64,000 nt of DNA from CAZDGB01 sp964504645 (GCA_964504645.1 CAZDGB010000002.1:1-64000), one strand, 5' to 3'. Positions 1-9,135 are shown, numbered from the stretch's first letter. Notes: a model not told the origin generated them from the letters alone. Made by a program: numbers and translations.

Positions 1-616
1 ACGGGCCATCGGAATCTCCGGCCGGCGGGGGAAATCGACGTAACAACGGATGAGCATTTATCTTGAGGCCGATGACCAGGGGCGTCAAGCGTTGTCCACG
101 AATCCCGGCTCCGAGGACTTACGGCGACGCTTTTTGCTGGTGCGTGCGCATTTCGTGCGCGCAGCGTGTCGCTCGGTGGCTGCTCAATGGCTGCTGGCTG
201 GCTGTCACTTCACTCGAAGAAGTATTCAAACACAACCAATTCTGCGCAGGCATCGCTGTCTTCCAAACGCTGAGTTGAACCGAAGACTTTTGCCACAAAA
301 AGCACAAAAGGGCACAAAAAAATCGTATCGGATGATGTCGGATCGCCTTCTTTTGCAATCTCTTCTGTGTCCTTTGTGCTTTTTGTGGCCGACAAGACGC
401 CGCGGCTCGTCTCCCGAAGATTCGTTCGAATCGTTATCTTCCGGCCGTTGTGATTTCTCATCGACATTTGTGATGGGGCGTGGCAATTTGACTACGGAAA
501 GTCGTCGCGGCCGGGAAATCCGAACCAAGTTGTGAATAGTCGGCGGTGGGTGGATTGGAGAATTCCGACCCACGACCTACAACTCACAACCCACTTCTCT
601 TTGGAAAGCTCTCATC
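1..616. other. leading region without a supported gene
   Basis: I see no convincing gene here. Open frames exist on both strands but none has a recognisable protein, a good ribosome binding site or consistent codon use. A stop codon at about 41-43 could end a gene entering from the left, but too little is visible to claim it. The stretch holds one inverted-repeat element at 292-389. At 541-600 there are repetitive words (gtgggtgg / cccacgac / caactcacaac) like those in other gaps of this window. The following antiporter gene starts at 617, so its promoter is probably in the last 100 bases. Confidence 0.6.
292..389. repeat. inverted repeat, CACAAA/TTTGTG family
   Basis: The left arm (292-316, beginning gccacaaaaagcac) and the right arm (366-389, ending gtgctttttgtggc) are reverse complements over about 24 positions with about two differences. 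They enclose a loop of about 50 bases. The arms are built from a short repeated word (agcacaaaa / ggcacaaaa), a style shared by other elements in this window. Function is unknown. Confidence 0.75.
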
Positions 617-2224
617 GTGATCTCGATTGTCTGGCGCATCGCCACGCTGACCGGCGTGATTTCCTGGCTGACGCTCGGCGCCGCCGCCGCCGCGGGCGAG
701 CAACCGACGGCTCCCGTGCGTGAAGCCGCCGCCGCCCGGCCTGTCGCTGACAAAGCCCCCGACGAAGACGTCGCGCCGAAGACGGAAGAGCAGCCGGCCG
801 AAGAGCATCACGAGGAACATCCCGCAAATGCGGCGACTCACGCAGAACACGGCGACCACGCCGAGCACGCGGCCGGCGGGCACAGCGATCATGGTCCGAA
901 GTTGGGCACGCTGATTCCGAAATGGACCGTCGCCCCGTTCGCGATTCTGCTCGCGTGCATCGCGATCTTTCCGCTGGTGAATCCTCACTGGTGGGAACAC
1001 AACACGAATAAAGCCCTTGTCGTCGCCGTATTGGCGCTGCCGACGGTCGGCTATCTCGCCTCGTGGGGCGCGCCCGGCCTGCACGGCCTGGAACACGCGA
1101 TGAAGGAGTACGTCTCGTTCGTCGTACTGCTCGGCGCCTTGTTCGTGATCAGCGGCGGCGTGTACGTCCGCGGCAGCCTGAAGGGAGCCCCCGTCCTCAA
1201 CACGGCGTTCCTCACAATCGGCACCGCCATCGCCAGCGTGGTCGGCACGACCGGCGCGTCGATGCTCCTGATCCGTCCCTTGCTGCGGGCCAATCAGTAC
1301 CGCAACCGCGTCGCGCACATCGTCATCTTCTTCATCTTCACCGTCTCGAATTGCGGCGGGCTGTTGACGCCGCTCGGCGATCCGCCGCTGTTCCTCGGCT
1401 TCCTCAAAGGCGTGCCGTTCGAGTGGACGCTGTTCAAGCTGTGGCCGCAGTGGCTGCTCGTGAACTCCATTCTGCTCGCCGCGTTCTTCGTCTGGGATTC
1501 GGTCGTCTACGCGAAAGAAGCTCCGAAGCAGGGTGCAGCGGCGCTCGAAGCCAAAGAACCGTTCGGCATCGAAGGGATGCACAACTTCGCGTTTCTCGCG
1601 GCGATCGTCGCCATCATCTACTGTGCCGGCCAGAACATCGGCGGGTTCGGCGCTCCCGGCGAACCGTGGCCGTTCGGTTTGCAGGAATCGCTGATGGCCG
1701 CCGTCGCACTCGCGGCGTACTTCCTGACGTCAGGCCAACTGCGGGAGAAGAACCGCTTCAGCTTCGGGCCGATCATCGAAGTCGCCGTGCTGTTCATCGG
1801 CATCTTCTGCACGATGATTCCCGCCCTGGCGATCCTGAACGTCGAGGGCAAGAACCTCGGCCTGAGCGAACCGTGGCACTACTTCTGGGCCGCCGGCGTG
1901 CTTTCGAGCTTCCTCGACAACGCTCCAACGTACGTCGCCTTCGCCGTGACCGCGGCGGGAACGTTCAACGTTCCGGACGACGGCCGCTACCTGCAGCAGG
2001 TGCTGCAACTGGGCGCCGAAGCGACGGCGATCATTGCCGCCATCAGCTGCGGGGCGGTGTTCATGGGCGCGAATACGTACATCGGCAACGGCCCGAACTT
2101 CATGGTGAAGGCGATCGCCGAGGAGAACAACGTCAAAATGCCGAGCTTCTTCGGCTACATGGTCTACTCGATCGGCATCCTGATCCCGATCTTCGTGGTG
2201 GTGACGTTCGTGTTCTTCAAGTGA
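617..2224 (+). CDS. NhaD-type Na+/H+ antiporter (ArsB/NhaD superfamily)
   Basis: This 535-residue inner-membrane protein probably exchanges sodium for protons. It starts at GTG 617 behind ggaaag. Residues 1-27 look like a signal peptide or first helix. A polar stretch follows, with nine histidines between residues 64 and 92, and then about a dozen hydrophobic helices. The segment around NCGGLLTPLGDPPLFLGF is typical of the NhaD/putative citrate transporter group, and a second half-repeat ends in SSFLDNAPTYVAF. The His-rich insert before the first core helix is unusual and would lie outside the membrane; metal or pH sensing there is only inference. No operon partner is obvious, and a terminator-like hairpin follows at 2265. 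The family call is firm; the transported ion is inferred. Confidence 0.85.
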   Translation: MISIVWRIATLTGVISWLTLGAAAAAGEQPTAPVREAAAARPVADKAPDEDVAPKTEEQPAEEHHEEHPANAATHAEHGDHAEHAAGGHSDHGPKLGTLIPKWTVAPFAILLACIAIFPLVNPHWWEHNTNKALVVAVLALPTVGYLASWGAPGLHGLEHAMKEYVSFVVLLGALFVISGGVYVRGSLKGAPVLNTAFLTIGTAIASVVGTTGASMLLIRPLLRANQYRNRVAHIVIFFIFTVSNCGGLLTPLGDPPLFLGFLKGVPFEWTLFKLWPQWLLVNSILLAAFFVWDSVVYAKEAPKQGAAALEAKEPFGIEGMHNFAFLAAIVAIIYCAGQNIGGFGAPGEPWPFGLQESLMAAVALAAYFLTSGQLREKNRFSFGPIIEVAVLFIGIFCTMIPALAILNVEGKNLGLSEPWHYFWAAGVLSSFLDNAPTYVAFAVTAAGTFNVPDDGRYLQQVLQLGAEATAIIAAISCGAVFMGANTYIGNGPNFMVKAIAEENNVKMPSFFGYMVYSIGILIPIFVVVTFVFFK

Positions 2225-2226
2225 GT

Positions 2227-2260
<34 letters not shown>

Positions 2261-2264
2261 ATCG

Positions 2265-2299
2265 GAAGCCCAGGGATTGCGATCCCTGGGCTTCTTTTA
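2265..2299 (+). terminator. hairpin with T-rich tail after the antiporter
   Basis: Arms gaagcccagggat and atccctgggcttc are perfect reverse complements with a 4-base loop and are followed by ttttat, so this is a good intrinsic terminator for the gene ending at 2224. The same core (CCCAGGGAT..ATCCCTGGG) recurs at 2647-2676 and 25409-25434, so it also belongs to a dispersed repeat family. Confidence 0.7.
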
Positions 2300-2393
2300 T
2301 GTCTCTGGCATTTTCGCCGCGCTGCGCGGCATAATTTCTGTTGCGGGCTGTTGACGCCGTGAGTTCGAATTCCGATTTGTGAAAGGAACTCCC

Positions 2394-2606
2394 ATGAGCG
2401 ACGCGCGCGGATGGATTCTGAAAAATGTGGCCTGCGAATCGTGCGGCGGCCACCACGATCTGTTCTTCGAGGAGGAGCCGGAGATCCACCGGGACGTCTA
2501 CTTCACCTGCCCGATCACCGAAGCCGGCAGCCGCGTGCGGGAACTGCACCAACCGGAGCCGGTCGACGCGCTGATGGAGGAAGTGGTCTACGCCCACGCG
2601 ACGTGA
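2394..2606 (+). CDS. small hypothetical protein with CxxC motif
   Basis: This encodes a soluble 70-residue acidic protein that I do not recognise. ATG 2394 is chosen because aaagga lies 6 bases upstream; an in-frame GTG at 2379 has no such site. The protein has CESCGGHH near residue 15 and a further Cys in FTCPI near residue 39, a layout that could bind one zinc ion (inference). The frame is clean and GC-rich at third positions, which supports real coding. It is flanked by two copies of the CCCAGGGAT hairpin family. Confidence 0.6.
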   Translation: MSDARGWILKNVACESCGGHHDLFFEEEPEIHRDVYFTCPITEAGSRVRELHQPEPVDALMEEVVYAHAT

Positions 2607-2646
2607 AACAGTCAAGAGACGAGAGACAAGAGTCGAGAGCCAGCAA

Positions 2647-2676
2647 GACACCCAGGGATAGCAATCCCTGGGCGTC
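2647..2676. repeat. CCCAGGGAT hairpin, second copy
   Basis: Arms gacacccagggat and atccctgggcgtc pair with one G-T type mismatch around a 4-base loop. It is the same family as 2265-2294 and 25409-25434. It has no T tract, so it is a weaker terminator candidate. A repetitive gagac/gagag tract (2616-2640) precedes it. Confidence 0.7.
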
Positions 2677-2724
2677 CAGTTACTCAGAGTATCGGAACCG
2701 CCTGTCATCGCGATTCAGTTCTTG

Positions 2725-3072
2725 ATGATTATGGATGCAGCGGAATTGCATGACTGGGTGTCCCGTTACAACTGGGACGATGGGCTTGCGCCGATCTGGC
2801 GCATCGTTGAGAGTCCGCGCACCGAGTTTGCAACGGCCCTCATGATCTACTGGCGACTGGACGGTCCGTGGCTGGAACAGGATGTCGACACGACCGACAG
2901 CGGTGCAAAATCGTTGCAAGACGCGGTCCGGGACCGGTTGCTGAACGGGTTCTACTCGCGCGGCACCTGCAACTACGACCCAGCCGCCGAGCTATCGCGC
3001 ACACAGATCTACAAACTCCAGAAGGCGGGACTACCGCCGGTATTGCTCGGGATCGGTCTAGAACACGAGTAA
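2725..3072 (+). CDS. DUF4274 domain protein
   Basis: This 115-residue cytoplasmic protein resembles the DUF4274 family, whose function is unknown. The opening AELHDWVSRYNWDDG is the family hallmark, followed by ALMIYWRLDGPW. I place the start at ATG 2725; TTG 2722 and ATG 2731 are equally possible because no clear ribosome binding site is visible. DUF4274 proteins often occur alone or near toxin/immunity genes, but nothing nearby supports such a role here. Confidence 0.65.
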   Translation: MIMDAAELHDWVSRYNWDDGLAPIWRIVESPRTEFATALMIYWRLDGPWLEQDVDTTDSGAKSLQDAVRDRLLNGFYSRGTCNYDPAAELSRTQIYKLQKAGLPPVLLGIGLEHE

Positions 3073-3114
3073 AAAACACGGCGGATTGAAAACTCAGAAG
3101 TCATTGGCGAAATC

Positions 3115-3552
3115 ATGTGCTCACGGACTTTCATGCTGTGTTTCTCGATTCTCAGCCTCAGTTCCGTCTTCGCCGAGGACGCGACCAAGGAACTCGAAGG
3201 GAAATGGAGCGCGTCGCGGGCGGTGCGCGACGGGAAGACAGTGACCGACGTCGTCGGACACCGGCTGATCTTTTCCGGCAAGAAGTTCCAGATTCATTCC
3301 CGGGAAGAGGCGAAGCTGTTGTACGAGGGGACGTTGACCCTCGACCCGAAGGCGGAGCCGGCGGAAATCACGTTCCACCATACTCTGGGCGACTTGAAGG
3401 GGAAGACGTGGAAGGGGATCTACGCGCTGGACGGCGACGTCCTGAAAATCTGCGACAACGCGCCGAATCAAGAGAAGCCCCGGCCCGCCGAGTTTGAAGC
3501 GAAACGCGATTCCGGCTATGTGCTGATCACGTTCGACCGGCTCAAGCCGTGA
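3115..3552 (+). CDS. secreted TIGR03067-type protein
   Basis: This 145-residue protein has a Sec-type signal peptide (MCSRTFMLCFSILSLSSVFA) and then one small beta-rich domain of the planctomycete-specific TIGR03067 type. The domain begins ELEGKWSASRAVRDGK and ends with a KRDSGYVLITFDR strand. Its function is unknown; relatives are often paired with RNA polymerase sigma factors or kinases in planctomycetes, but no such partner is present here. ATG 3115 gives the complete signal peptide; ATG 3133 is an alternative. Confidence 0.7.
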   Translation: MCSRTFMLCFSILSLSSVFAEDATKELEGKWSASRAVRDGKTVTDVVGHRLIFSGKKFQIHSREEAKLLYEGTLTLDPKAEPAEITFHHTLGDLKGKTWKGIYALDGDVLKICDNAPNQEKPRPAEFEAKRDSGYVLITFDRLKP

Positions 3553-3566
3553 AGTTCGGCGTCGTG

Positions 3567-3782
3567 TTTTCTCTTCGCCCCTGGAGGGAGAAGGTGGCCG
3601 AAGGCCGGATGAAGGGGAAGTGACCGACGTGGTATTGTCGGGAGCCCGCAGCGCCAGCGATGGACGCATCGCACATCAATCGCGTCCCTCGCTGGCGCTG
3701 CGGGCTTCCTCAATAATTGACGTCGAGGACATCCCCTCACCCCCGGCCCCTCTCCCGCCAGGGGAGAGGGGAGGAGAAAAAT
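3567..3782. repeat. nested inverted repeats
   Basis: This fills the 323-base gap between two genes. An outer imperfect pair, about 50 bases per arm, spans 3567-3619 (ttttctcttcgcccctggag...) and 3732-3782 (...ccaggggagaggggaggag). Inside it is an inner pair at 3641-3667 and 3682-3709, whose core arms gcccgcagcgccagcga and tcgctggcgctgcgggc match perfectly over 17 bases. Related outer-arm words recur at 21334-21486. No coding frame is supported. Confidence 0.7.
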
Positions 3783-3875
3783 CCGCAATCCGCTTCTACA
3801 TTCCGTAAAGCCGACGCGTAATCTGGACGTCGCTTTCCCTTCGCGAATCGCTCATGATGCCCCCGGAGGTGAAAA

Positions 3876-5591
3876 ATGTTCGCGAACGAAATTCATCGCC
3901 TGGCACGGCTGCTCTTGCTGGCGTTGTGGCTGACGCCGTTTGATGTGAGCGATCTCTGCGCCGAACAACCGGACCGGCGGTGGCTCTATTTGCAGACGAA
4001 CCTGCAAGTCGCGGAGAACGTCGCGTCGACGGAAAAATTGCTGCGGCGCGCGGCGAAAGCCGGGTACAACGGCGTCGTGCTGGCGGATTACAAGCTCAAC
4101 ATTCTCGGACGGGTTCCGCGGCATTATTTCGACCACGCCGCCCAGGTGAAGCGCTGGTGCGAGGAGTTGCAGCTCGAACTGATCCCCGCCGTCGCGCCGA
4201 TCGGCTACAGCGACGGGCTTTTGGCCCACGACCCGAATCTGGCGGAAGGAATTCCGGTCAAAAACGCGGCCTTCCGCGTCGCGAACGACGGAACGGTCGA
4301 ACTCTCCCGGCCGGGTCCGTTGCTGCCCGGCGGCGGGTTCGAAGAAGCGACGCAGGACGCCGCGGCCGGATGGCAACTGCAAGACGGCGCCGGCGAGTTC
4401 AGCTTCATCGACGCCGAGGTCAAACACGGCGGAGAGCATTCGCTGCGCTGGCAGCGTCCCGCGGGCGACGACTATCTCAACGCCCGCGTCTCCCGGCGGG
4501 TGAAGTGCGCTCCGCATCAACAACTGCACGCCTCCGTCTGGATCAAGACGCAGGAGTTCGCGGCGGCCGGCCAGGTGAGGCTGTTCGCGACCGGGGCCGA
4601 CGGACGAGTTTTGTCGCATTCCAATCTCGGCGTCCAGCGCGATCAGGATTGGACCGAGCATCACGCGATTATCAATACGCTCGACAACACCGAGATCCGC
4701 TTCTACTGCGGAACCTGGGGCCTCGCCGGCGGAACGCTGTGGATGGACGACGTGCAGTTGGCGGAGACGGCGTTCGTCAATCTCGTGCGGCGCGACGGTT
4801 GCCCGCTGAACGTCGTTTCCGCGGCCGACGGCACGGCGTACGAGGAAGGGCGGGATTTCGAGCCGCTCCGCGATCCGAAGTTGGGCCGCGTCCCCTGGGA
4901 TGGACACTTCGACGTCTATCACGAACCGCCGCGGCTGAAACTCACGCCGTCCTCGCGCATCCGGCCTGGCGCGTCGTTGCAGGTCAGCTACTTTCACGCC
5001 GTGACGATTTACGACCACCAGGTCTGCTGCTGTCTGGCGGAGCCGGAGGTGCATCGGCTGATCGAAGATCAGACGCGGCGCGTCGACGAACTGTTTTCGC
5101 CGCGCACGTACTTCCTCTCGCACGACGAGATTCGCGTCGCCAACTGGTGCGACGCTTGCCGGCGCGACGGCCGAACGGCCGGGCAACTTCTGGCAGAGAA
5201 TATCCGGCAGTGCGCGGCGACGATCCGCCGGGTCAGCCCGCACGCAGAGCTCTGCGTGTGGTCCGACATGTTCGACCCGCATCACAACGCGGTCGGCGGC
5301 CACTTCTACCTCGTCAACGGGGCGCTGACCGGCTCCTGGGAAGGCCTGCCGGACGACATGCTGATCGTGAACTGGAACAGCGAGAAAGCGGCGGAGAGCC
5401 TGACGTTTTTCAGCGGACGGGGGCATTTCAACGTGCTCGCTGGTTTTTACGACCAGAACCCGGCCGCGATCCGGCGCTGGCAGAATGTGGGCCGCGAAAC
5501 GAAGTCCCGCGTGGCCGGCGCCATGTACACCACCTGGCGGAACGATTTTTCCCAACTCGAGGAGTTCGCGAAACAGGCGTGGGGGGAATGA
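3876..5591 (+). CDS. secreted TIM-barrel / glycoside-hydrolase-like protein
   Basis: This 571-residue exported protein starts at ATG 3876 behind a strong ggaggtga site. Residues 1-29 form a signal peptide. The N-terminal third (WLYLQTNLQVAENV..., YNGVVLADYKLN) reads like the first strands of a TIM barrel. Residues about 150-290 resemble a carbohydrate-binding beta-sandwich (HGGEHSLRW..., LWMDDVQL). The C-terminal half returns to barrel-like strands with FLSHDEIRVANWCDACRRDG and LCVWSDMFDPHHN. The pattern recalls GH20-like enzymes of planctomycetes, with the carbohydrate module inserted in the barrel. The acidic pair in SHDEI is a candidate for catalysis. Substrate is unknown and the family call is tentative. 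Confidence 0.6.
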   Translation: MFANEIHRLARLLLLALWLTPFDVSDLCAEQPDRRWLYLQTNLQVAENVASTEKLLRRAAKAGYNGVVLADYKLNILGRVPRHYFDHAAQVKRWCEELQLELIPAVAPIGYSDGLLAHDPNLAEGIPVKNAAFRVANDGTVELSRPGPLLPGGGFEEATQDAAAGWQLQDGAGEFSFIDAEVKHGGEHSLRWQRPAGDDYLNARVSRRVKCAPHQQLHASVWIKTQEFAAAGQVRLFATGADGRVLSHSNLGVQRDQDWTEHHAIINTLDNTEIRFYCGTWGLAGGTLWMDDVQLAETAFVNLVRRDGCPLNVVSAADGTAYEEGRDFEPLRDPKLGRVPWDGHFDVYHEPPRLKLTPSSRIRPGASLQVSYFHAVTIYDHQVCCCLAEPEVHRLIEDQTRRVDELFSPRTYFLSHDEIRVANWCDACRRDGRTAGQLLAENIRQCAATIRRVSPHAELCVWSDMFDPHHNAVGGHFYLVNGALTGSWEGLPDDMLIVNWNSEKAAESLTFFSGRGHFNVLAGFYDQNPAAIRRWQNVGRETKSRVAGAMYTTWRNDFSQLEEFAKQAWGE

Positions 5592-5681
5592 CGCGGTGGG
5601 TGGTGCCCGGCGCTCGTTTATTTCCGGCTCGCTTCAACGGTTATGTGGCCGGATTGAAACATTCTCCGGCCGGCAACTCCC

Positions 5682-5918
5682 ATGAGCGAAGTCCGTGATG
5701 GCGTCCGCAAGATTGCGGCATTCTTTCTGTACGCCGCGGGCGCGGTGTTCGTGCTCGCTTTCGTTGCTTGCTGCCTGATTCAGGGAACGCCGCTGGCGCT
5801 GGTGATTCCCGACGTCATCGTGTTCATCGCGTACTTCTGCGGACCGTTGCCAATCGGGCCCGCCGCGCTGGGATTGATCGCGGTTCTGATTTACGGATCG
5901 TCGTGGCTGATGAAATAG
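5682..5918 (+). CDS. small membrane protein
   Basis: This 78-residue protein has two or three hydrophobic helices, at residues about 10-32, 37-54 and 57-75. I do not recognise a family. It starts at ATG 5682 and ends with ..YGSSWLMK. The high third-position GC and clean frame argue that it is real. It lies alone between a secreted protein gene and the alkyl sulfatase gene, with a 214-base AT-richer gap downstream. Confidence 0.5.
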   Translation: MSEVRDGVRKIAAFFLYAAGAVFVLAFVACCLIQGTPLALVIPDVIVFIAYFCGPLPIGPAALGLIAVLIYGSSWLMK

Positions 5919-6132
5919 GGCCTGATTCGAACGATCCGCCGGGGCGCTCCGTCCGTCAAAATCCGCCTGCGCAGCACACCGAACCGTCGGTATTCCGTTT
6001 TGGGGCAGGGGACTCTTGAAAAGGCCTGCTCTTCGACGATACAATCTACCACACATTTAGTAAGTATTATTTAATTCTCGGAAACGTGGCGAAAACGCAA
6101 CGTATAGTAAACCTAAGGAGATCAGGACAAAC

Positions 6133-8316
6133 ATGACGAAAACGCATTTCATTCCTTGGGTATTTCTCGCGGCGGGAGTCGCTATCGGCCGCGTCTCGGG
6201 CGTTCAGCCGAGCGGGGGAGACGTCATGGCGTCACCCGACCGCGTCCCAGTGGCGGCAGCTACGCCGTCTTCTCCAAGTCGTCCGAAGGAAGCTCTTCCT
6301 GTGGAACAGGTTACGGCGGAATCTCCCGTCGAGGCCGCGCTGCCTTCAACCGTCGTTCCGATCGAGACGCCAGTCCCCGGACCGAAGGGAGCCACGCGCG
6401 CCACGCTCCAGGCACAGCAGGCCGTGCGGGAAAACCTGGACCTCTCAGACCGGCAGGACTTTGACGACGCGCAGCGGGGATTCCTGGCCCCGTTGCCGAA
6501 CGAGGGCGTCGTCCGCGATGTACAAGGCCGCGTCGTCTGGAACTTGGCCGAAAGCGCGGTCGCTCCGCTCGATCAAGACTGCCCGGAGACCGTCAATCCG
6601 AGCTTGTGGCGGCAGGCCCAATTGACCGGCATCAGCGGTTTGTTTCAGGTCACCGACCGCATCTATCAGGTGCGCGGCCTCGATTTCGCCAACATCACGT
6701 TCATCGAAGGCAACACCGGGCTGATCATCATCGATCCGCTCCTCAGCACGGAAACCGCCCGCGTCGCGCTCGATCTCTATTACCAGCATCGTCCGCGCGT
6801 GCCGGTAGTGAGCGTGATCATTACCCACAGTCATCCGGATCATTTCGGCGGCATCGCCGGCGTGATCAGCGAGGAAGATGTTTCCCACGGGCGCGTCTCC
6901 ATCATTTCGCCGCTGCACTTTCTGGACGAAGTCGTCAGCGAGAATGTCCTGGCGGGCAACGCCATGACGCGCCGCGCGGGCTACATGTACGGCAGCCTCT
7001 TGCCCAAAGGATCGCGGGGCGACGTGGGGAACGGGCTGGGACTGGGGGCCTCGAAGGGGACGGTTTCGCTGATCAAGCCGACGGACAGCATCAGCCAGAC
7101 CGGCGAAGTGCGGCACATCGACGGGTTGACGTTCGAATTCCAGATGACGCCGGGCAGCGAGGCTCCCGCGGAAATGCACGTCTACGTGCCGGAACTGAAA
7201 GCGCTGTGCCCCGCGGAGAACGCCTCGCGCACCATGCACAACTTGTACACGCTGCGCGGCGCCAAGATGCGCGATGCGCGGGCGTGGTCCAGCTATCTGC
7301 AGCAGGCGATCGAACGATACGGCGAGCGGACGGAAGTCCTGTTCACGCCGCATCTGTGGCCGATGTGGGGACAAGAGCGAATCGTCCATCATCTGACGAT
7401 GCAGCGCGATTTGTACAAGTTCATTCACGACCAGACGCTGCGGCTCGCCAATCGCGGCTACAACATGACGGAGTGCGCCGAACAGATCGTGTTGCCGCCC
7501 GAACTGGAGAAACATTGGGGCAATCGCGGCTACTACGGCAGCTTGAATCACAACGTCAAAGCGGTGTGGAACTTCTACCTCGGCTGGTTCGACGGCCATC
7601 CGGCGCGGCTGCATCCGCTCCCGCCCAGCGAAGCCGGAGCCAAGTATGTCGAGTACATGGGCGGCGTCGACCGCGTGCTGGAACAGGCCCGCGAATCCTA
7701 CGACCACGGCGAGTATCGCTGGACGGCCCAGGTGCTCGACCATGTGGTCGCGTCGCATCCCGAGCACACGCCGGCCCGCGAACTGCTGGCCGACGCGCTC
7801 GAGCAACTCGGCTATCAGGCGGAAAGCGGCCCCTGGCGGAACTTTTACCTGACCGGCGCCCAGGAACTGCGCGACGGCGTGCGCATCCCCGAGATGACGA
7901 CCGCTCCGTCCACGCAGTCGATGGGGGCGCTGCCGCTCGCCGCGATCTTCGATTCGATGGCCATTCGGCTGAACCCCGTCGTCGCGGCGGACACGAACCT
8001 GTCCGTCAACTTCCAGTTCACCGACACGCAGGAGGAATACCTGCTCACATTGAAGGACGGCGTCATGAATTACTTCACCGGGCAACAGAAGGACGACGCC
8101 GACTGCACGGTCTACGTCACCCGCCCGGCGTTCGACGAAATCGTGGACGGACGCAGCACGTTTGCCCGGCACGTGTTTCTCGGCAACGCCAGCTTGCGGG
8201 GTAACCCGCGCAAGCTGCTGCAGTTCTTCCGCCCGCTGGAAGATTTCCAACCGTGGTTCGAGGTGATGTTGCCTCGACCGAACGCCGCCAGCGAGTCGGA
8301 ACTGGCGCAGCAATAG
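6133..8316 (+). CDS. alkyl sulfatase, metallo-beta-lactamase fold (SdsA1/BDS1 type)
   Basis: This 727-residue exported enzyme should cleave primary alkyl sulfates (such as SDS) to alcohol and sulfate. After an N-terminal hydrophobic stretch (residues 8-25) and a Pro-rich linker to about residue 95, the metallo-beta-lactamase domain carries THSHPDH at residues 231-237 for the two zinc ions. It also has ENASRTMHN and the family segment RRAGYMYGSLLP. The middle region (KYVEYMGGVDRVLEQARESY) is the alkyl-sulfatase dimerization domain. The end (NFQFTDTQEEYLLTLKDGV...) is the SCP2-like lipid-binding domain. The start uses aaggag 12 bases upstream. An AT-rich block at 6053-6118 probably holds the promoter. 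Length and domain order fit the family well. Confidence 0.92.
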   Translation: MTKTHFIPWVFLAAGVAIGRVSGVQPSGGDVMASPDRVPVAAATPSSPSRPKEALPVEQVTAESPVEAALPSTVVPIETPVPGPKGATRATLQAQQAVRENLDLSDRQDFDDAQRGFLAPLPNEGVVRDVQGRVVWNLAESAVAPLDQDCPETVNPSLWRQAQLTGISGLFQVTDRIYQVRGLDFANITFIEGNTGLIIIDPLLSTETARVALDLYYQHRPRVPVVSVIITHSHPDHFGGIAGVISEEDVSHGRVSIISPLHFLDEVVSENVLAGNAMTRRAGYMYGSLLPKGSRGDVGNGLGLGASKGTVSLIKPTDSISQTGEVRHIDGLTFEFQMTPGSEAPAEMHVYVPELKALCPAENASRTMHNLYTLRGAKMRDARAWSSYLQQAIERYGERTEVLFTPHLWPMWGQERIVHHLTMQRDLYKFIHDQTLRLANRGYNMTECAEQIVLPPELEKHWGNRGYYGSLNHNVKAVWNFYLGWFDGHPARLHPLPPSEAGAKYVEYMGGVDRVLEQARESYDHGEYRWTAQVLDHVVASHPEHTPARELLADALEQLGYQAESGPWRNFYLTGAQELRDGVRIPEMTTAPSTQSMGALPLAAIFDSMAIRLNPVVAADTNLSVNFQFTDTQEEYLLTLKDGVMNYFTGQQKDDADCTVYVTRPAFDEIVDGRSTFARHVFLGNASLRGNPRKLLQFFRPLEDFQPWFEVMLPRPNAASESELAQQ

Positions 8317-8332
8317 ACACCATCAGAAAACT

Positions 8333-8441
8333 GACGGGTGGCCGGGGCTGGAGCCGCTGCGGCGAAGCCCCGGTTCTTCCGCAGTTCACCGGGGCTTCCC
8401 TCCCGATGGTCGGTCCAGCCCCGGCCACCCAATTTTTTTTT
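8333..8441. repeat. GGTGGCCGGGGCTGGA element, copy 1, with T tract
   Basis: The outer arms gggtggccggggctgga and tccagccccggccaccc are exact reverse complements (17 bp), bounding 8336-8430. The interior has a second inverted pair (gaagccccggt / accggggcttc). A second copy is at 17029-17133. The element is followed by aattttttttt, so on the plus strand it probably also terminates the alkyl sulfatase transcript. Confidence 0.85.
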
Positions 8442-8465
8442 GACAGGCTTCCTCGCTAGACGATC

Positions 8466-9104
8466 ATGAAAACGCCAACTTCAGCACGACATCGCATCCC
8501 TCGCGGGATCGCCAGCCTCCTGATGGGAATCCTGCTCGCCAGCCCGGCGGCGGCGTGCGATTTCTGCTTGCGGTTGCCGCGCGTGCCGTTTGAGCTCGAT
8601 CGTCCGGCCGCCATCGAAGTCGCGCTGGCGACTCAAGCCGCCGCCGGGCAGGGACAAATCGAATTGAATCCGGACGTGACGCTCACGACGCTCGCCGGCG
8701 ACTTGAAGACCGCGCCGCTGGACGAGTTCACGCCGCAGCAGTTGATCGCCCATTGGGTGCGCACGCGGCCCGCGGCGAACGCGCGCTCGCTGCGGTGTTC
8801 GCTGGAGATCGTCTTTGTCGACGTCGACTACGCCGGCCTGGTCGACATCCGTTTTGGAGAAATCCTCCCCGGCAATCCGAGCGACGGCCCGGCGGAGGTG
8901 CGCCTCACGACCACGAAAGCGGGCTTCTGCCGATTGCTGGCCGACGGCCTGACCGCGTGCGAGCAACAACAACTCGCGGCGCTGGAAGCCGAACGGCCGG
9001 TGCAGACGAACGAACTGCAGCGTCTCTTCGCTACGTCATCGCCTTTCGTTCCGTTGGCGAGCGTTCCGAGTCGCCGGGCCGCTGCAAATCCGCTCGCCGA
9101 TTGA
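8466..9104 (+). CDS. secreted hypothetical protein
   Basis: This 212-residue protein has a typical signal peptide (residues 1-32, ASPAAAC) followed directly by CDFCLRLPRVPFE. The first mature Cys and the CxxC could form a disulfide or a metal site, but there is no good lipobox. The rest is mixed alpha/beta, with no motif I recognise. The start is ATG 8466. The next small gene begins 31 bases downstream, so the two may be co-transcribed. Confidence 0.55.
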   Translation: MKTPTSARHRIPRGIASLLMGILLASPAAACDFCLRLPRVPFELDRPAAIEVALATQAAAGQGQIELNPDVTLTTLAGDLKTAPLDEFTPQQLIAHWVRTRPAANARSLRCSLEIVFVDVDYAGLVDIRFGEILPGNPSDGPAEVRLTTTKAGFCRLLADGLTACEQQQLAALEAERPVQTNELQRLFATSSPFVPLASVPSRRAAANPLAD

Positions 9105-9135
9105 CTCCCACTCCGCCGGACGGGAGGATGGGGGC

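Noticed and set aside
50..535. 161-codon open frame on the plus strand
   Set aside because: It is Cys/Arg-rich with no domain, has no ribosome binding site, and is read through the inverted repeat at 292-389.
584..1582. long minus-strand frame opposite the antiporter
   Set aside because: Arg/Glu/His-rich composition typical of the antisense of a GC-rich gene; the plus strand has a clear NhaD-type protein.
3852..5555. 567-codon minus-strand frame
   Set aside because: Antisense shadow of the secreted TIM-barrel gene; no recognisable motif and biased Arg/Asp/Val content.
6445..8313. 622-codon minus-strand frame
   Set aside because: Antisense shadow of the alkyl sulfatase, whose THSHPDH motif and domain order are clear.
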